Source: Flavobacteriaceae bacterium PS02334
GTDB lineage: Bacteria; Bacteroidota; Bacteroidia; Flavobacteriales; Flavobacteriaceae
Assembly: GCA_029959295.1 (NCBI GenBank)
Contig: JASCOH010000001.1
Location: 620,001 to 684,000, forward strand
Reading direction: 5' to 3'
DNA length: 64,000 nucleotides
Below the pieces are notes generated by a model. The model was not told the origin of the DNA, did no database searches, and saw nothing but the letters and a program-made list of their open reading frames with translations. Both the position numbers and the translations under genes were made by a program. This document shows, one piece after another, positions 1-9,749 of this stretch; positions within the stretch are counted from its first letter, which is position 1, and the number at the start of each line of letters is the position of its first letter.

Positions 1-856
1 CTCTTGCACCTTGAGTTTCAGAATATTGCTGAACACCATGTGCCACAGCTTCACCTCTAGCTTGAACTTCAAAAATAGATTCTCTACCGTTTTCAGTTTC
101 TGCTCTCCAAATTTTTGCATAATCAGGTTCTAAACCATATTCTCCAGAAGTAAGAACTTCATTCGAATATTTTAAAGCATTTGTCCAGTCTTTTTGATAT
201 AAATATACTTTTGCAAGCAGTGCTCTTGCAGCACCTTTAGTCGCTCTTCCTAAATCTTCTGGAGCATATTCACTTTTTTCTGGCAAAGCGCTAATTGCAG
301 CTAACAAATCTTCTTCTATAAAATCATAAACCTGCGCTTTTGGAACTCTATTTACTAGATCTATATGCTGTAAAGGCACATCTCCCCAACCTCTTACTAA
401 AAAGAAATAATGATAAGCTCTAAGAAATTTTGCTTCACCAATTAATCTGTTTTTGTAAGCTTCATCAGTAAGACCATAGCTTTCTGTGTATTCAATAGAA
501 TAAGTTGCACGACCAATTGCTTTGTACCAAGTCGTCCACATTGCTTCTACTGAACCTACTGTAGAAGTGTGTGTAAGAGCATCCAAAATCCCTTTATCGC
601 CACCTGGATCACTAGGGGAACTTCCTTTATCTGCATTATCAGAAATAATTTCAGTTATTCCCAAGTAAGAAAAGGCATAATCCCAGCTAGTCATCGTTCC
701 ATAAATTCCATTTACAAAATCGACAGGTTTATAGGTATCCTTACTATCTTCTAATGTAACTCGTTCTCTTGAATCTACATCGAGAAAATCATCACATCCC
801 ACTAATACGCCACACGCAAATGTGAGACAAGCTATTTTTTTATAGTTTATTTTCAT
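1..856 (-). CDS. SusD/RagB-family nutrient-binding lipoprotein (3' end outside window)
   Basis: Surface lipoprotein that binds a glycan or peptide and sits as a lid on its SusC partner. The ATG at 856 gives a type II signal peptide with lipobox LVGC (lipidated Cys21), followed at once by CDDFLDV, typical of SusD proteins. The visible 285 residues cover the N-terminal SusD region and its TPR-like helices (YKNRLIGEAKFLRAYHYF, ARALLAKVYLYQKDW). The reading frame is open to the window edge, so the C-terminal half is missing. It starts 10 bp after the susC stop on the same strand, so the two are surely co-transcribed. The substrate cannot be read from the sequence. Confidence 0.93.
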   Translation of the reverse strand, partial: MKINYKKIACLTFACGVLVGCDDFLDVDSRERVTLEDSKDTYKPVDFVNGIYGTMTSWDYAFSYLGITEIISDNADKGSSPSDPGGDKGILDALTHTSTVGSVEAMWTTWYKAIGRATYSIEYTESYGLTDEAYKNRLIGEAKFLRAYHYFFLVRGWGDVPLQHIDLVNRVPKAQVYDFIEEDLLAAISALPEKSEYAPEDLGRATKGAARALLAKVYLYQKDWTNALKYSNEVLTSGEYGLEPDYAKIWRAETENGRESIFEVQARGEAVAHGVQQYSETQGAR

Positions 857-866
857 AATATTTTTC

Positions 867-3800
867 TTAAAATTCAATGTTTACACCAAAAATGAATGTT
901 TTAATACTTGGATAAGCATCCGTTTCAATTCCAGCAGTTTCTTTTGGAGAACCACTATTGTTTAGTTCAGGTGTGAACCCTGAATATTTAGTAATTAAGA
1001 ATGGGTTTTGAGCAGTTCCATAAATTCTAAGACTAGATATATTGAACATATCTTTAAAAGTATATCCTAAAGTAATATTGTTGATTCTTAAGTAATCTCC
1101 TTTTTCAAGAAAATAGCTAGATGCTCTAGAATCTCTATCAGCTCCTGGATTTTTATTTGTTGATCCTGGACCTGTCCAACGTTCATTGAAAGTTTCTTCT
1201 GCAATGTTTTCACCTCCATTAATACGTTTTCCTTTTAATCCGTTGTAAACTTTGTTACCGCCTACGCCAAATCCATCAACTGATAAGTCAAAGTTTTTAT
1301 AGGCTAAGCCTAGATTGATTCCATAAGTGAATTTTGGGACATAAGAACCGAAGAATTTTTTATCTTTTTCATCTATTTGACCATCTCCATTTTGATCTAC
1401 ATAACGCAAATGACCCGGAGCCGCACTTACAAGGTGTGGGTTAGCATCAATTTCTGCTTGAGTTTGCCATACACCTGCTGCTTCATACATATACCAAGCA
1501 TACAATGGCTGTCCTTCTAATAATTTTTTAGTATTCTCTCCATCACCTAAACTTCCTCCAATAGCTCCGTCATAAGCTGGTTTCACTTTTTCAAGCGTAT
1601 TTTTATTCCAACCATAATTTACACCAATGCTGTAAGAAAGATCGTCAGTAATTTTATCTCTCCAGTTAAGAGATATTTCATATCCTTCATTTCTAACCTC
1701 TCCTCCATGGTCGTTATACCCTTCTGAGTTAGGAGAATTTGGTATTGGCGTGACATTTAATATAGCATTTTCATTTAATCTATTATAGTAATCAAATGTA
1801 CCAGTCAATCTTCTATTTAATAATTCAAAATCAACACCTGCATTAATTTCTTTTGTAACTTCCCAACTTAAATTAGTGGCTGGAGTACCTGAACTTGCCC
1901 CAAAAACTAAGTCTTGATTTGGTCCAAATACATAGTTATTATTATTTATACCTGCACCCCCATCAGTCCCAGAAGAAGTAGCTATTGTAGTATTGTTAAG
2001 TTGAACGTTAGCATTTCCAACTTCACCATAACCAACTCTAAATTTCAAGAAATTTAAATTTTCAACATCTTTCAAGAAACTTTCATTTGAAACTACCCAA
2101 CCAACGCTAACAGAAGGGAATGTTCCCCAATACTCTTTGTTTTGCTTGAAAGTACTGTTACCATCTCTTCTAATAGTACCAGAAATATAATATCTTTCAT
2201 CAAAGTTATATTGCAGTCTACCAAAATAGGATAGCACATTTACTGGAGTATAATAATATTGATCGACTGATCTCAATGAAGCATTTCTAATGTTCCAATA
2301 ATTTGACTGTGTTGGAACATTGTATCCTTGCATAAACGATTCTGATATATCATTTCTTCTTTCTTGAGTAACACCAGCTGTCGCATTAACATTATGTTTT
2401 CCAAAAGACTTGTCAAATGTCAAATAGGTATCCCAGTTATATCTAAAGCTTTCTACATCTTTATATGAAAGTGAATTGTTTGCATATGTAGTAGAAGTAG
2501 GATTAGCAGCTTGAAGATTATCGAACATTGAGCTAGTATTAAGTCCATCAGCATTGATATATCTACCACGAATGTCATTGTAAACTCTTGTTTTAGAATA
2601 AGACTTAGTTGCTCCAAATCTTGAAGTAGCTGTCAACCAATCTGCAATAGTATAATCAGCTTGAACTAAACCTTGCAATTCAACCATTTTATTTTTCTCA
2701 TTTTGAAAATAAACGTTTGCTAGTGGGTTTCCAATTGAGTTTAATTCACCTCCACTTTGACCTGGTCCTATAAGATAAGTAACTTGTCCTGTTGTTTTAT
2801 TCCAATCGCTAGTTGCAAATCTTCCATCAGGATAATAAGCAGGAACAACTGGCGCTTGCTTATAAGCATCAGTAAAAGAGCTATAAGGTTTGGGAGTTGA
2901 CTTAGTAAAAGCAACGTTGAAATTTTGAGTTATTTTTAATTTCCCGTCAAGAGCTTTTAATGTATTACTAGATCTCAATGTATTTCTAGACACTTCATGT
3001 CCTTCCAAAAGCCCATCTTCATTATAATTATTAAAACTAAAATAGTAAGTAGCATTTTCTGAACCTCCAGAAAAAGAGATATCATTGCTTTGCGAAAAGC
3101 TCAATCCAGTCAACTCATCATACCAATCAGTGTCATATGCTTGATTTGTTGCAAGTCTATCTGGAGAGCCAGTTGCAGCGTTTTTTTCATTAAAAAACGT
3201 AGTATACTGACTTGCATTAGCCATTTTAACAGGATTAAGCATTGATTTTGCACCATAAAATGAGCTAATTTTAATTGCTGTTTTTCCTTGCTTCCCTTTT
3301 TTAGTTGTAATAAAAACTACCCCGTTTGCTGCATTTGAACCATAAATTGCAGATGAAGCAGCATCTTTCATGATATTGAATGACTCAATATCGTTAGGAT
3401 TTAAGTTAGCAATGCTACCTGTAATGATACCATCAACAACAAACATCGGAGATCTTCCAGATTCAGCAGTTCCAAGACCACGAATGATAATTGTTGGTGT
3501 AGCACCTGGCGCATCGTTTGCAATAATGTTTACACCTGCTGCCTTGCCTTGTAAAGATTGCAGTGCATTAAATGCTGGTTGTTTTGTGATTTGGTCAGAT
3601 TTGATTGTAGAAATTGCGCTTGTCAAATCTGATCTTTTTTGAGTTCCGTATCCAACCACTACAACTTCAGATAAGTCAGTGCTGGAAGGTGTTAGCGAAA
3701 TGCTCATTCCCTGAGATGCTGCAACAGTCTGTACAACATACCCAATATAAGAAAATTTTAATTGTTCGCCGTCTTTGGCGCTGATGGCAAAATTTCCATC

Positions 3801-3959
3801 AAAATCTGAAATGGAATTTGAACCTGAAGTCACATTGTTAATTGTAACTCCTGGCAAAGCAAGTCCACTTTCATCAAGTACTTTTCCCTTAATCTCCTGA
3901 GCCGAGAGCTGGCCTTGAAAAAAAAGGAATACGAATACCCCGAAAATAAAGTTTTTCAT
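867..3959 (-). CDS. SusC/RagA-family TonB-dependent outer-membrane transporter
   Basis: Imports oligosaccharides or peptides across the outer membrane using TonB energy, with the downstream SusD lipoprotein. The 1030 residues show a signal peptide (1-20), a carboxypeptidase-D regulatory-like domain (about 21-95, IKGKVLDESGLALPGVTI), a TonB-box/plug entry (SEVVVVGYGTQKRSDLTSAI), the plug (MFVVDGIITGS, YGSNAANGVVFITTKKG) and a long beta-barrel ending in aromatic INIEF-type residues. An EF-hand-like calcium loop (DQNGDGQIDEKD) lies in the barrel part, as in many SusC proteins. Full length, no frameshift. No anti-sigma-interacting N-terminal extension is seen, so control is more likely through the upstream propeller regulator than an ECF sigma factor. 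Confidence 0.96.
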   Translation of the reverse strand: MKNFIFGVFVFLFFQGQLSAQEIKGKVLDESGLALPGVTINNVTSGSNSISDFDGNFAISAKDGEQLKFSYIGYVVQTVAASQGMSISLTPSSTDLSEVVVVGYGTQKRSDLTSAISTIKSDQITKQPAFNALQSLQGKAAGVNIIANDAPGATPTIIIRGLGTAESGRSPMFVVDGIITGSIANLNPNDIESFNIMKDAASSAIYGSNAANGVVFITTKKGKQGKTAIKISSFYGAKSMLNPVKMANASQYTTFFNEKNAATGSPDRLATNQAYDTDWYDELTGLSFSQSNDISFSGGSENATYYFSFNNYNEDGLLEGHEVSRNTLRSSNTLKALDGKLKITQNFNVAFTKSTPKPYSSFTDAYKQAPVVPAYYPDGRFATSDWNKTTGQVTYLIGPGQSGGELNSIGNPLANVYFQNEKNKMVELQGLVQADYTIADWLTATSRFGATKSYSKTRVYNDIRGRYINADGLNTSSMFDNLQAANPTSTTYANNSLSYKDVESFRYNWDTYLTFDKSFGKHNVNATAGVTQERRNDISESFMQGYNVPTQSNYWNIRNASLRSVDQYYYTPVNVLSYFGRLQYNFDERYYISGTIRRDGNSTFKQNKEYWGTFPSVSVGWVVSNESFLKDVENLNFLKFRVGYGEVGNANVQLNNTTIATSSGTDGGAGINNNNYVFGPNQDLVFGASSGTPATNLSWEVTKEINAGVDFELLNRRLTGTFDYYNRLNENAILNVTPIPNSPNSEGYNDHGGEVRNEGYEISLNWRDKITDDLSYSIGVNYGWNKNTLEKVKPAYDGAIGGSLGDGENTKKLLEGQPLYAWYMYEAAGVWQTQAEIDANPHLVSAAPGHLRYVDQNGDGQIDEKDKKFFGSYVPKFTYGINLGLAYKNFDLSVDGFGVGGNKVYNGLKGKRINGGENIAEETFNERWTGPGSTNKNPGADRDSRASSYFLEKGDYLRINNITLGYTFKDMFNISSLRIYGTAQNPFLITKYSGFTPELNNSGSPKETAGIETDAYPSIKTFIFGVNIEF

Positions 3960-4211
3960 TTGTTTTTATCTGTTAAAGTTAGTGGTACCAAATTAACGAA
4001 TTACAACGTTGTAGTAAATCATGGCTCATCACTACACAAACACATCATTTTTAAACAAAATCAAATTATAATGTTGAAAATCAAATTTTTAAAAAGTAAA
4101 ACACTACAGTTAAAACTATCCTAAAATGAACATATGATGTAGTCTTGATGTGTTGTAAAATGATAAAAAACAGCTAGATTTATTTAATTATTCCTAAAAT
4201 CAGCATCTGTT

Positions 4212-6965
4212 TTATATATTAATCATAAACTTTGAAAGGCTTTCGTCTGGATTTAGGTCTAATTTCTTTCTTAATCTATAACGATGTAGTTCAACGCCGC
4301 GAAATGAAATGTTCATTAAAGGGGCAATTTCCTTAGAGGAAAGATTCATTTTTAAGTAGATGCAAAGTTTAATATCTTTTGAAGTCAGAATCGGATATTT
4401 ATTAGAAAGCTTGTATACAAATTCTTCATTGCTTTGCATTAAATTGTGCTCAAAACTTTCCCATTCATTTTTGTTTAAAGCGTTAATTTTGATTGATTTT
4501 TTGATTTTAGTTTTAATCTGATTGACTTCAGTTTCTGTTTCTAAAATTTGTTGAATGCTATCAATCATCTCGCTTTGTTTTGCAATTGAAAGTGATTTTC
4601 CTGCAACTTCATAAGCCTTATTTTGAATTTCAATTTCAAGAATATGTTTTTCATACTCTTGAAGCTTCAATTTGTTTTCAGCTTTTAGTTCCAATTGAAG
4701 AATTTCTTTTTGGTGCTTCAATTCTTCTTCGTTAAGCTTAATTTTTTCTTTGTAGCGAATTTTATTCCAGCGATAATAAAGGAAAAAACTTCCAGAAATG
4801 ACGAGAATGTAAACCAAAACCATCCAAATTGAAAAATACCAAGGTTTTGCTATGTTAAACTCATAACTGGCTACTTTGACATAACTTTTCCCGTCATTAT
4901 AATAAAATTCTAGATCTTGGCTTCCGCTACTTAAATTATTTAAAATTAATTGCCCGTTTTTTACTGGAATAAATTGCTTTGAATCATTTATCTTATAAAA
5001 CAAATCAGGACGGCTATATCCATAATATTGTGTAATCACATTTATTTCAACCGGATGATTGTATTTTATTTTCGAATCTTCAGTGATTAGATTTCCTTCA
5101 TAAAAACCTTCAGCATAGACGCCTTCGATTTTTCTTTTTTTCTTATTAAGCTCAAAAGAAATAAATCCGTCATCAAGATTCATCAATAAATAATTTCCGT
5201 TTTTATAGACTTTGATATTTTCAATGATAAGTCTTCCTGCATAATATTTTTCTGGAATCAATTCCCAAATAAATTCATTATTTACCTGTGAAATCGCATA
5301 TAAGAGTCCGTTTTTAAGAACTAAGAAATTGTCATCATCAATAGGAATTATATCAGAAATATTTTTAAATGAAGAATTGAAAATTTTATCTTTTTCAAGC
5401 TTTCCTGAAATTGAATTGTAGACGTACCAAGAATTGTCAATCAAAAAGAGAATTTCATTTTTATAGCTGAAAAGTTTTACGCCAAAATCATTTGTGATTC
5501 CGTTTGCCTGTGAAATATTTTCCACTTTTGTGGCATTGAAATTCTTATCATATTGAATTTTGTATAAACTTCTATAATTGTCTGCGGCCCACAATTCGCC
5601 CCTTTTATTCTGAGCAAGATTACGAATTGGGTTCGCCAAGCCCTTTAAAATCTTCCATTTTGTTAAATCATTCGGATTTTCATAAACAGCAATTCCTGAA
5701 TAATTTCCTTGAAAATAAACGTTTTCAAATTCTCCTTTGAGAAATTTCCAGCCACCATTTACCGGATTTGCTCTTTGTAATTTTGAGGTTCCGTCATATA
5801 TAAACGTTCCGTCATTGTGCCCAATTACGAATTGCTTGTCTCTTTTGTAAATATCCCAAACTTGGCCCTGCGAATTCGGAATAACCTGAAGTTTTTTGTC
5901 GCGACAAGTGAAAATTCCGTGATTTGTAACAAAAAGATAACCGTTGTCAATTGTGGAAAGTGAGTAAACTGAGCCTAAAATTCCTGAATTATCTGAGAAT
6001 ACATTTATAGGCGAATTAATTTCGATGTGACAAATTCCGTTATCCAAACCAAGCCACAAATCATTTTCCTTATCGAGGCCAATCGATAAAATGCAGTTGT
6101 TTTTCAGCGCATTTTGTCGGTTTATATTTTTGTAAGAACCATCCTGCAAATTGATAATGTAAATTCCCTGAAGACCGCTTCCGATGACCAAAGTATTTTT
6201 ATCAACAAACTTGGCCGTTACAAGAACCTCATATTTTAAGATAGAATTCAAAGGATGATTCCAAGGAACTAATTGATCATTTACAGTTATAAAAACGCCT
6301 TTGTTTTTAGTAAAAACAAACAATTGTCCGTTATGCTTTTCTACATGATGAATTACATTGGCACCTAAAACTGAAGTCCAATTTTCTTTTTGAACAAATT
6401 TATTGCCTTTCATCAAATAAATTCCGTTTCGAACGGTCGCAACATATATCTCATTATCAATCAAATAACAATAAGAAATCTGCGAAGGAAACTTTATAGA
6501 TTCAATGTTATTCTTTTGGTCTTGGATGTAAACTTCATTAAAAGTCTGGAAATAAATTTTATTTTGGTGCTTGAATATTTTCCACACCTCTTCATTCGAA
6601 TCTCCTGTAAATATTTTCTTGTTTTTGGATAGCGAAAAATATTTCATTTTGCCATCAAGCCTTTGCCAATAGCCAAATTCTTTATAAGAACCGCAATAAA
6701 TTCTATCTCCATCAATAAATATTGAACGAATAATCGTTTTATTTGGAAGCGTATATTTTTCCCACTTCACGCCGTTGTAGCGCAGAAAATAGTGGTTATT
6801 GGCAAAATACATCGCATTGTCATTTCCTTGAACTACATTCCAAACCTGATTATCACCATTATAGTCAGATTTAGTAAAATTTTCGACAAAAGGAAGCAAT
6901 TCCTGACTTTGGGAAGCCAGCGAAAATAAGCAGAAGAATAAAAGCTGAAAAAAATTAAGTCTCAC
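4212..6965 (-). CDS. Membrane-spanning beta-propeller (Y_Y_Y) sensor with LuxR-type HTH
   Basis: Likely one-component transmembrane regulator of the adjacent SusC/SusD locus. Order in 917 residues: signal peptide (1-20), two-component-regulator propeller repeats (about 25-620), Y_Y_Y domain (about 630-700), one membrane helix (about 709-731, WYFSIWMVLVYILVISG), a charged coiled coil (about 735-830), and a C-terminal LuxR/GerE-like HTH (about 860-917, LTSKDIKLCIYLKMNLSSKE). There is no histidine kinase or receiver domain, unlike the hybrid SusR-like sensors. It starts with GTG; in-frame upstream codons run into a stop, and a -7 box 18 nt upstream supports this start. That it controls susCD is inferred from position and family. 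Confidence 0.85.
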   Translation of the reverse strand: MRLNFFQLLFFCLFSLASQSQELLPFVENFTKSDYNGDNQVWNVVQGNDNAMYFANNHYFLRYNGVKWEKYTLPNKTIIRSIFIDGDRIYCGSYKEFGYWQRLDGKMKYFSLSKNKKIFTGDSNEEVWKIFKHQNKIYFQTFNEVYIQDQKNNIESIKFPSQISYCYLIDNEIYVATVRNGIYLMKGNKFVQKENWTSVLGANVIHHVEKHNGQLFVFTKNKGVFITVNDQLVPWNHPLNSILKYEVLVTAKFVDKNTLVIGSGLQGIYIINLQDGSYKNINRQNALKNNCILSIGLDKENDLWLGLDNGICHIEINSPINVFSDNSGILGSVYSLSTIDNGYLFVTNHGIFTCRDKKLQVIPNSQGQVWDIYKRDKQFVIGHNDGTFIYDGTSKLQRANPVNGGWKFLKGEFENVYFQGNYSGIAVYENPNDLTKWKILKGLANPIRNLAQNKRGELWAADNYRSLYKIQYDKNFNATKVENISQANGITNDFGVKLFSYKNEILFLIDNSWYVYNSISGKLEKDKIFNSSFKNISDIIPIDDDNFLVLKNGLLYAISQVNNEFIWELIPEKYYAGRLIIENIKVYKNGNYLLMNLDDGFISFELNKKKRKIEGVYAEGFYEGNLITEDSKIKYNHPVEINVITQYYGYSRPDLFYKINDSKQFIPVKNGQLILNNLSSGSQDLEFYYNDGKSYVKVASYEFNIAKPWYFSIWMVLVYILVISGSFFLYYRWNKIRYKEKIKLNEEELKHQKEILQLELKAENKLKLQEYEKHILEIEIQNKAYEVAGKSLSIAKQSEMIDSIQQILETETEVNQIKTKIKKSIKINALNKNEWESFEHNLMQSNEEFVYKLSNKYPILTSKDIKLCIYLKMNLSSKEIAPLMNISFRGVELHRYRLRKKLDLNPDESLSKFMINI

Positions 6966-6983
6966 AATCTAAAATTTACTTCT

Positions 6984-6991
6984 CAAATATA
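6984..6991 (-). promoter_or_regulatory. -7 box for the propeller regulator
   Basis: TATATTTG on the minus strand matches the Bacteroidota TAnnTTTG element, 18 nt before the GTG start. No exact TTG -33 element at ideal spacing was seen. Confidence 0.5.
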
Positions 6992-7064
6992 GATATTTCC
7001 TTTATTGCAGGGAGGCAAAGGCTAAATAAAAATTAATGTTCGAGCAAAAAATAATAAAAAAAAC

Positions 7065-7072
7065 TATTTTTG
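7065..7072 (+). promoter_or_regulatory. -7 box for the 355-aa lipoprotein gene
   Basis: TATTTTTG (TAnnTTTG), 16 nt before the ATG at 7089 and divergent from the box at 6984. Confidence 0.45.
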
Positions 7073-7088
7073 CTAAAATTCTATAGAA

Positions 7089-8156
7089 ATGAAAAAATAT
7101 TTCGGTTTACTATTTTGCTTAGTTGCTTTAAATTCTTGTGATGATGGCGACATGGTATTTGAATCATTTAATTTTGATGATGTCGATGCGGCAGATTGCG
7201 GTACAACGAGCATAATTAATACTGTTTTCAAAATTAATAAAAATGAGGCGCTGATATTAAAATTAGATGGAGCCGAAACTTTTGTGAATAGTGAAGGCCA
7301 AGAATATACTGCTACTGTTTTTCCTTTCAGAAATCAAATTACGCCAGAAAATACTCCAAGAATCTATAAAATAAGCACTACAAACAGAGTAATATACCGT
7401 GTTTTCAGCGGAGATGTGCCAAGCACTTACTTTTGCCAAGATATTCCTCCAGTTTCTCCTTCAGTTGTAAGCGAATCTTCCACATTAGTAAATGGAAACG
7501 GAACAGTCGAAATCAAAACTACTATCATTGAAAATGAATATTCATCAATATCCGAAGTACAGTACAGGCATTCAATTGTTTTAAAAAATATTACATTTTC
7601 TGATGCGAATGGTTCCACGACCTATGAGACTTTCCCCTATGGAAGCTATGACAAAAAATCAAATGTCTCCTTTTCTTTCCCATCTACCAGTACAATACAG
7701 AAATGTGCTGACGGAAGGCTTTTTAGAATTGCCGACAAAAACCTTGGAAATGATCCAAAAAAGGAAAATTTAAACGAAGTTTTAGAGTTTACAATATCTG
7801 ATGCAGAATTAGCTGCGTTGCCAAATGGCGAAACTGTTCCGTTAAAAATAGATGCCGCGCATCAATTGACATACAGAATTTTCAATAGCGATGTCAATAC
7901 AAATTTTTTATGCACCGGCGACGCTACAGGATTATCTCCTTATCCAGAAACTTATGCAACCTATAAAGCTTTAAATGGAACCGACGGCGACGGCGAAATT
8001 GTGCTTCCGACGGGTTTCTATACAATTCGAAAAACACCAATACAAACTGGCGGATTTAACTACCTCTTTAATTTTAGCAGACTGACATTTAAAGATGTAA
8101 ATAGCACAACAACTTTCAAGCAAGAAAATTATAATTTTGTTTATATCCTAAACTAA
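7089..8156 (+). CDS. Hypothetical lipoprotein with duplicated domain
   Basis: I do not recognise the family. The 355-residue protein has a lipoprotein signal peptide (MKKYFGLLFCLVALNSC, lipobox LNSC). Two halves look related: both carry a stretch of the type N(K/L)NEALILKLDGAE or ELAALPNGETVPLKIDAA, followed by YRIFSGDV.STYFCQ in the first half and YRIFNSDVNTNFLC in the second. This suggests an internal duplication of about 180 residues, with conserved Cys residues. It is monocistronic between a divergent promoter and a strong terminator. Probably an envelope-associated beta-rich protein; the role is unknown. Confidence 0.8.
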   Translation: MKKYFGLLFCLVALNSCDDGDMVFESFNFDDVDAADCGTTSIINTVFKINKNEALILKLDGAETFVNSEGQEYTATVFPFRNQITPENTPRIYKISTTNRVIYRVFSGDVPSTYFCQDIPPVSPSVVSESSTLVNGNGTVEIKTTIIENEYSSISEVQYRHSIVLKNITFSDANGSTTYETFPYGSYDKKSNVSFSFPSTSTIQKCADGRLFRIADKNLGNDPKKENLNEVLEFTISDAELAALPNGETVPLKIDAAHQLTYRIFNSDVNTNFLCTGDATGLSPYPETYATYKALNGTDGDGEIVLPTGFYTIRKTPIQTGGFNYLFNFSRLTFKDVNSTTTFKQENYNFVYILN

Positions 8157-8160
8157 AAAA

Positions 8161-8188
8161 ACTCCGGCAATTGCCGGAGTTTTTTTTA
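8161..8188. terminator. Bidirectional intrinsic terminator
   Basis: Perfect 20-bp palindrome ACTCCGGCAATTGCCGGAGT flanked by A and T runs, between two convergent genes. The T run overlaps the stop codon of the Smr gene. Confidence 0.9.
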
Positions 8189-8734
8189 TCTATTTGGGTT
8201 TTGCTTGATATAAACCTCAGTCGCACCTAAACCATATTTCTGGTAATCAGCATCTTGAAACACAATTTCATCATATCTTCCTAAAAGAAAATCTAATTCA
8301 GATTTTAAAATGCCCTCTCCAACACCGTGAATAAAAACGATTTTTGGAATTCGGTTTCTTATCGCGAACTCAATATGCCTTTTGGCGGTTTCTGTCTGCA
8401 AAGTCAGAATATCATAATTTGACATCCCTCGTTTATTCGGAACTAATTTTTCAATATGCAAGTCAAATTCTGGCGCTGCTCTTTCGTCTTTATTTTTCTT
8501 TTCTTTGACAAAACTTCTCGGCTTCGGAATTTCTTTTTCTTTTAAAACTTCATTGAAATTATGATTTCCTATGCCAAAATTTATGTCATTGCTTATCTTA
8601 AGTAGCTCATTTACTGCATAAGTCAGCACAAATCCGTCTTCACTTTCAATAGTAGCTTCGTTATTTTTTACTGACAAAACAGTTCCATTGACTGCTTCAT
8701 CAAGCACTGTGACTTTATCTCCTTTAGCTATCAT
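8186..8734 (-). CDS. Smr/MutS2-C-terminal domain protein (DUF2027-like N-terminus)
   Basis: 182 residues with an N-terminal SH3/KOW-like segment (MIAKGDKVTVLDEAVNGTVL) and a C-terminal Smr domain holding the two hallmark motifs DLHIEKL (about 96) and FIHGVGEGIL (about 137). Smr domains in this family act as DNA or RNA nucleases or nucleic-acid binding modules; the substrate here is unknown. No MutS core is present, so this is a stand-alone Smr protein. Its start overlaps the preceding 61-aa membrane gene by 11 bp, which indicates translational coupling. Confidence 0.87.
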   Translation of the reverse strand: MIAKGDKVTVLDEAVNGTVLSVKNNEATIESEDGFVLTYAVNELLKISNDINFGIGNHNFNEVLKEKEIPKPRSFVKEKKNKDERAAPEFDLHIEKLVPNKRGMSNYDILTLQTETAKRHIEFAIRNRIPKIVFIHGVGEGILKSELDFLLGRYDEIVFQDADYQKYGLGATEVYIKQNPNR

Positions 8735-8909
8735 TTTCTTCAGAATTTTCTTGATTTTTACTCGGAACTTTTGCCGTCAGTCGCATCATTCCATACATGA
8801 AAATAATTATTGCGCCGACCATTATATAAACATTTGGTTTTGCCTTGCTTTGCTCATATAAAGCAGAAATTCCGGCAATTGCCATAATTGGTATGTATAT
8901 TTTTTTCAT
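8724..8909 (-). CDS. Small two-helix membrane protein
   Basis: 61 residues with two hydrophobic segments (IYIPIMAIAGISALY and VYIMVGAIIIFMYGMM) separated by a short Lys-rich loop, then an acidic hydrophilic tail. Family not recognised. The 11-bp overlap with the downstream Smr gene on the same strand, and the typical membrane topology, argue that it is real. Confidence 0.65.
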   Translation of the reverse strand: MKKIYIPIMAIAGISALYEQSKAKPNVYIMVGAIIIFMYGMMRLTAKVPSKNQENSEENDS

Positions 8910-9018
8910 TTATTTTTTATAATATCTTTCAAAAGTAGTAACTTTAAAATAATAATGCGACTAACAGCTTTATAGTTTACTCATTTTTTTGTAAAATTGT
9001 ATAACAATACAAATAGCC

Positions 9019-9291
9019 ATGGAAGAATACATGCTGCCTTGCCTCAGCAAAAAATATTTAGGAATTGAATGCTTCGGATGCGGATCGCAAAGAGCCATCG
9101 TATTGCTTTTTCAAGGAGAATTCAAAGCCGCTTTCTTCATGTTTCCTGCCGTTTACACTTTAGTGATGCTGTTTGGGCTAGTGGCTCTAAATTTTATTGA
9201 CAAAACTAGAAATTATCACAGATTGATCGTGTCAACTGCAATTATAACCGCAACGACCATGGTCATTTCTTATTTTATAAAACATTTTTAA
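9019..9291 (+). CDS. DUF2752 domain membrane protein
   Basis: 90 residues. The N-terminal CLSKKYLGIECFGCGSQRA pattern is the Cys-rich signature of DUF2752 (C-x10-C-x2-CGxxRA), followed by two membrane helices (about 37-58 and 66-87). Function is unknown for the family. It lies 33 bp upstream of the CCC-motif membrane protein, a pairing I recall from other flavobacteria, so the two probably work together. Confidence 0.85.
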   Translation: MEEYMLPCLSKKYLGIECFGCGSQRAIVLLFQGEFKAAFFMFPAVYTLVMLFGLVALNFIDKTRNYHRLIVSTAIITATTMVISYFIKHF

Positions 9292-9324
9292 ACCAAAACC
9301 CAAAACCAATTCAAAATCAATTTT

Positions 9325-9684
9325 ATGGAAGAATCTAATTTTTCAAATTTCGAAACACAACAAAAACTGCCAAACGCTTCAGCCGTATTGGTGTTAGGAA
9401 TTTTATCAATCATAACTTGCTGTTGTTATGGAATCTTAAGTATCATTCTAGGTGCTGTAGGTATTTATTTGGCAAACAAAGACACTGCTTTGTACAACCT
9501 AAATCCATCTCTTTACACTAATTTCAACAATGTAAGAACTGGAAAAATTTTATCAATTATCGGAATCGTTTTAGGCGTATTATTCTTAGCCTACATGATC
9601 TGGATTATTTCAGTTTTCGGATTCGAAGCTTTGCAAGACCAACAATTATTAGAGCAAAGAATGCGCGAAATGATGGGACAATAA
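9325..9684 (+). CDS. CCC-motif membrane protein (DUF4190-like)
   Basis: 119 residues with a short hydrophilic N-terminus, a first membrane helix containing the three adjacent cysteines (LSIITCCCYGILSIILG), and a second helix near 75-98 (GKILSIIGIVLGVLFLAYMI). This matches the flavobacterial CCC-motif membrane proteins; the function is not established. It follows the DUF2752 gene as a likely two-gene operon ending in the hairpin at 9702. Confidence 0.82.
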   Translation: MEESNFSNFETQQKLPNASAVLVLGILSIITCCCYGILSIILGAVGIYLANKDTALYNLNPSLYTNFNNVRTGKILSIIGIVLGVLFLAYMIWIISVFGFEALQDQQLLEQRMREMMGQ

Positions 9685-9701
9685 TCATTTTCTGAATATA
9701 G

Positions 9702-9727
9702 AAAAGGCTGCTAATTAGCAGCCTTTT
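9702..9727. terminator. Bidirectional intrinsic terminator
   Basis: Perfect 26-bp palindrome (arm AAAAGGCTGCTAA) between the convergent CCC-motif gene and rocD, with T-rich flanks both ways. Confidence 0.88.
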
Positions 9728-9749
9728 TCTTTTTATATAATTTTAGATT

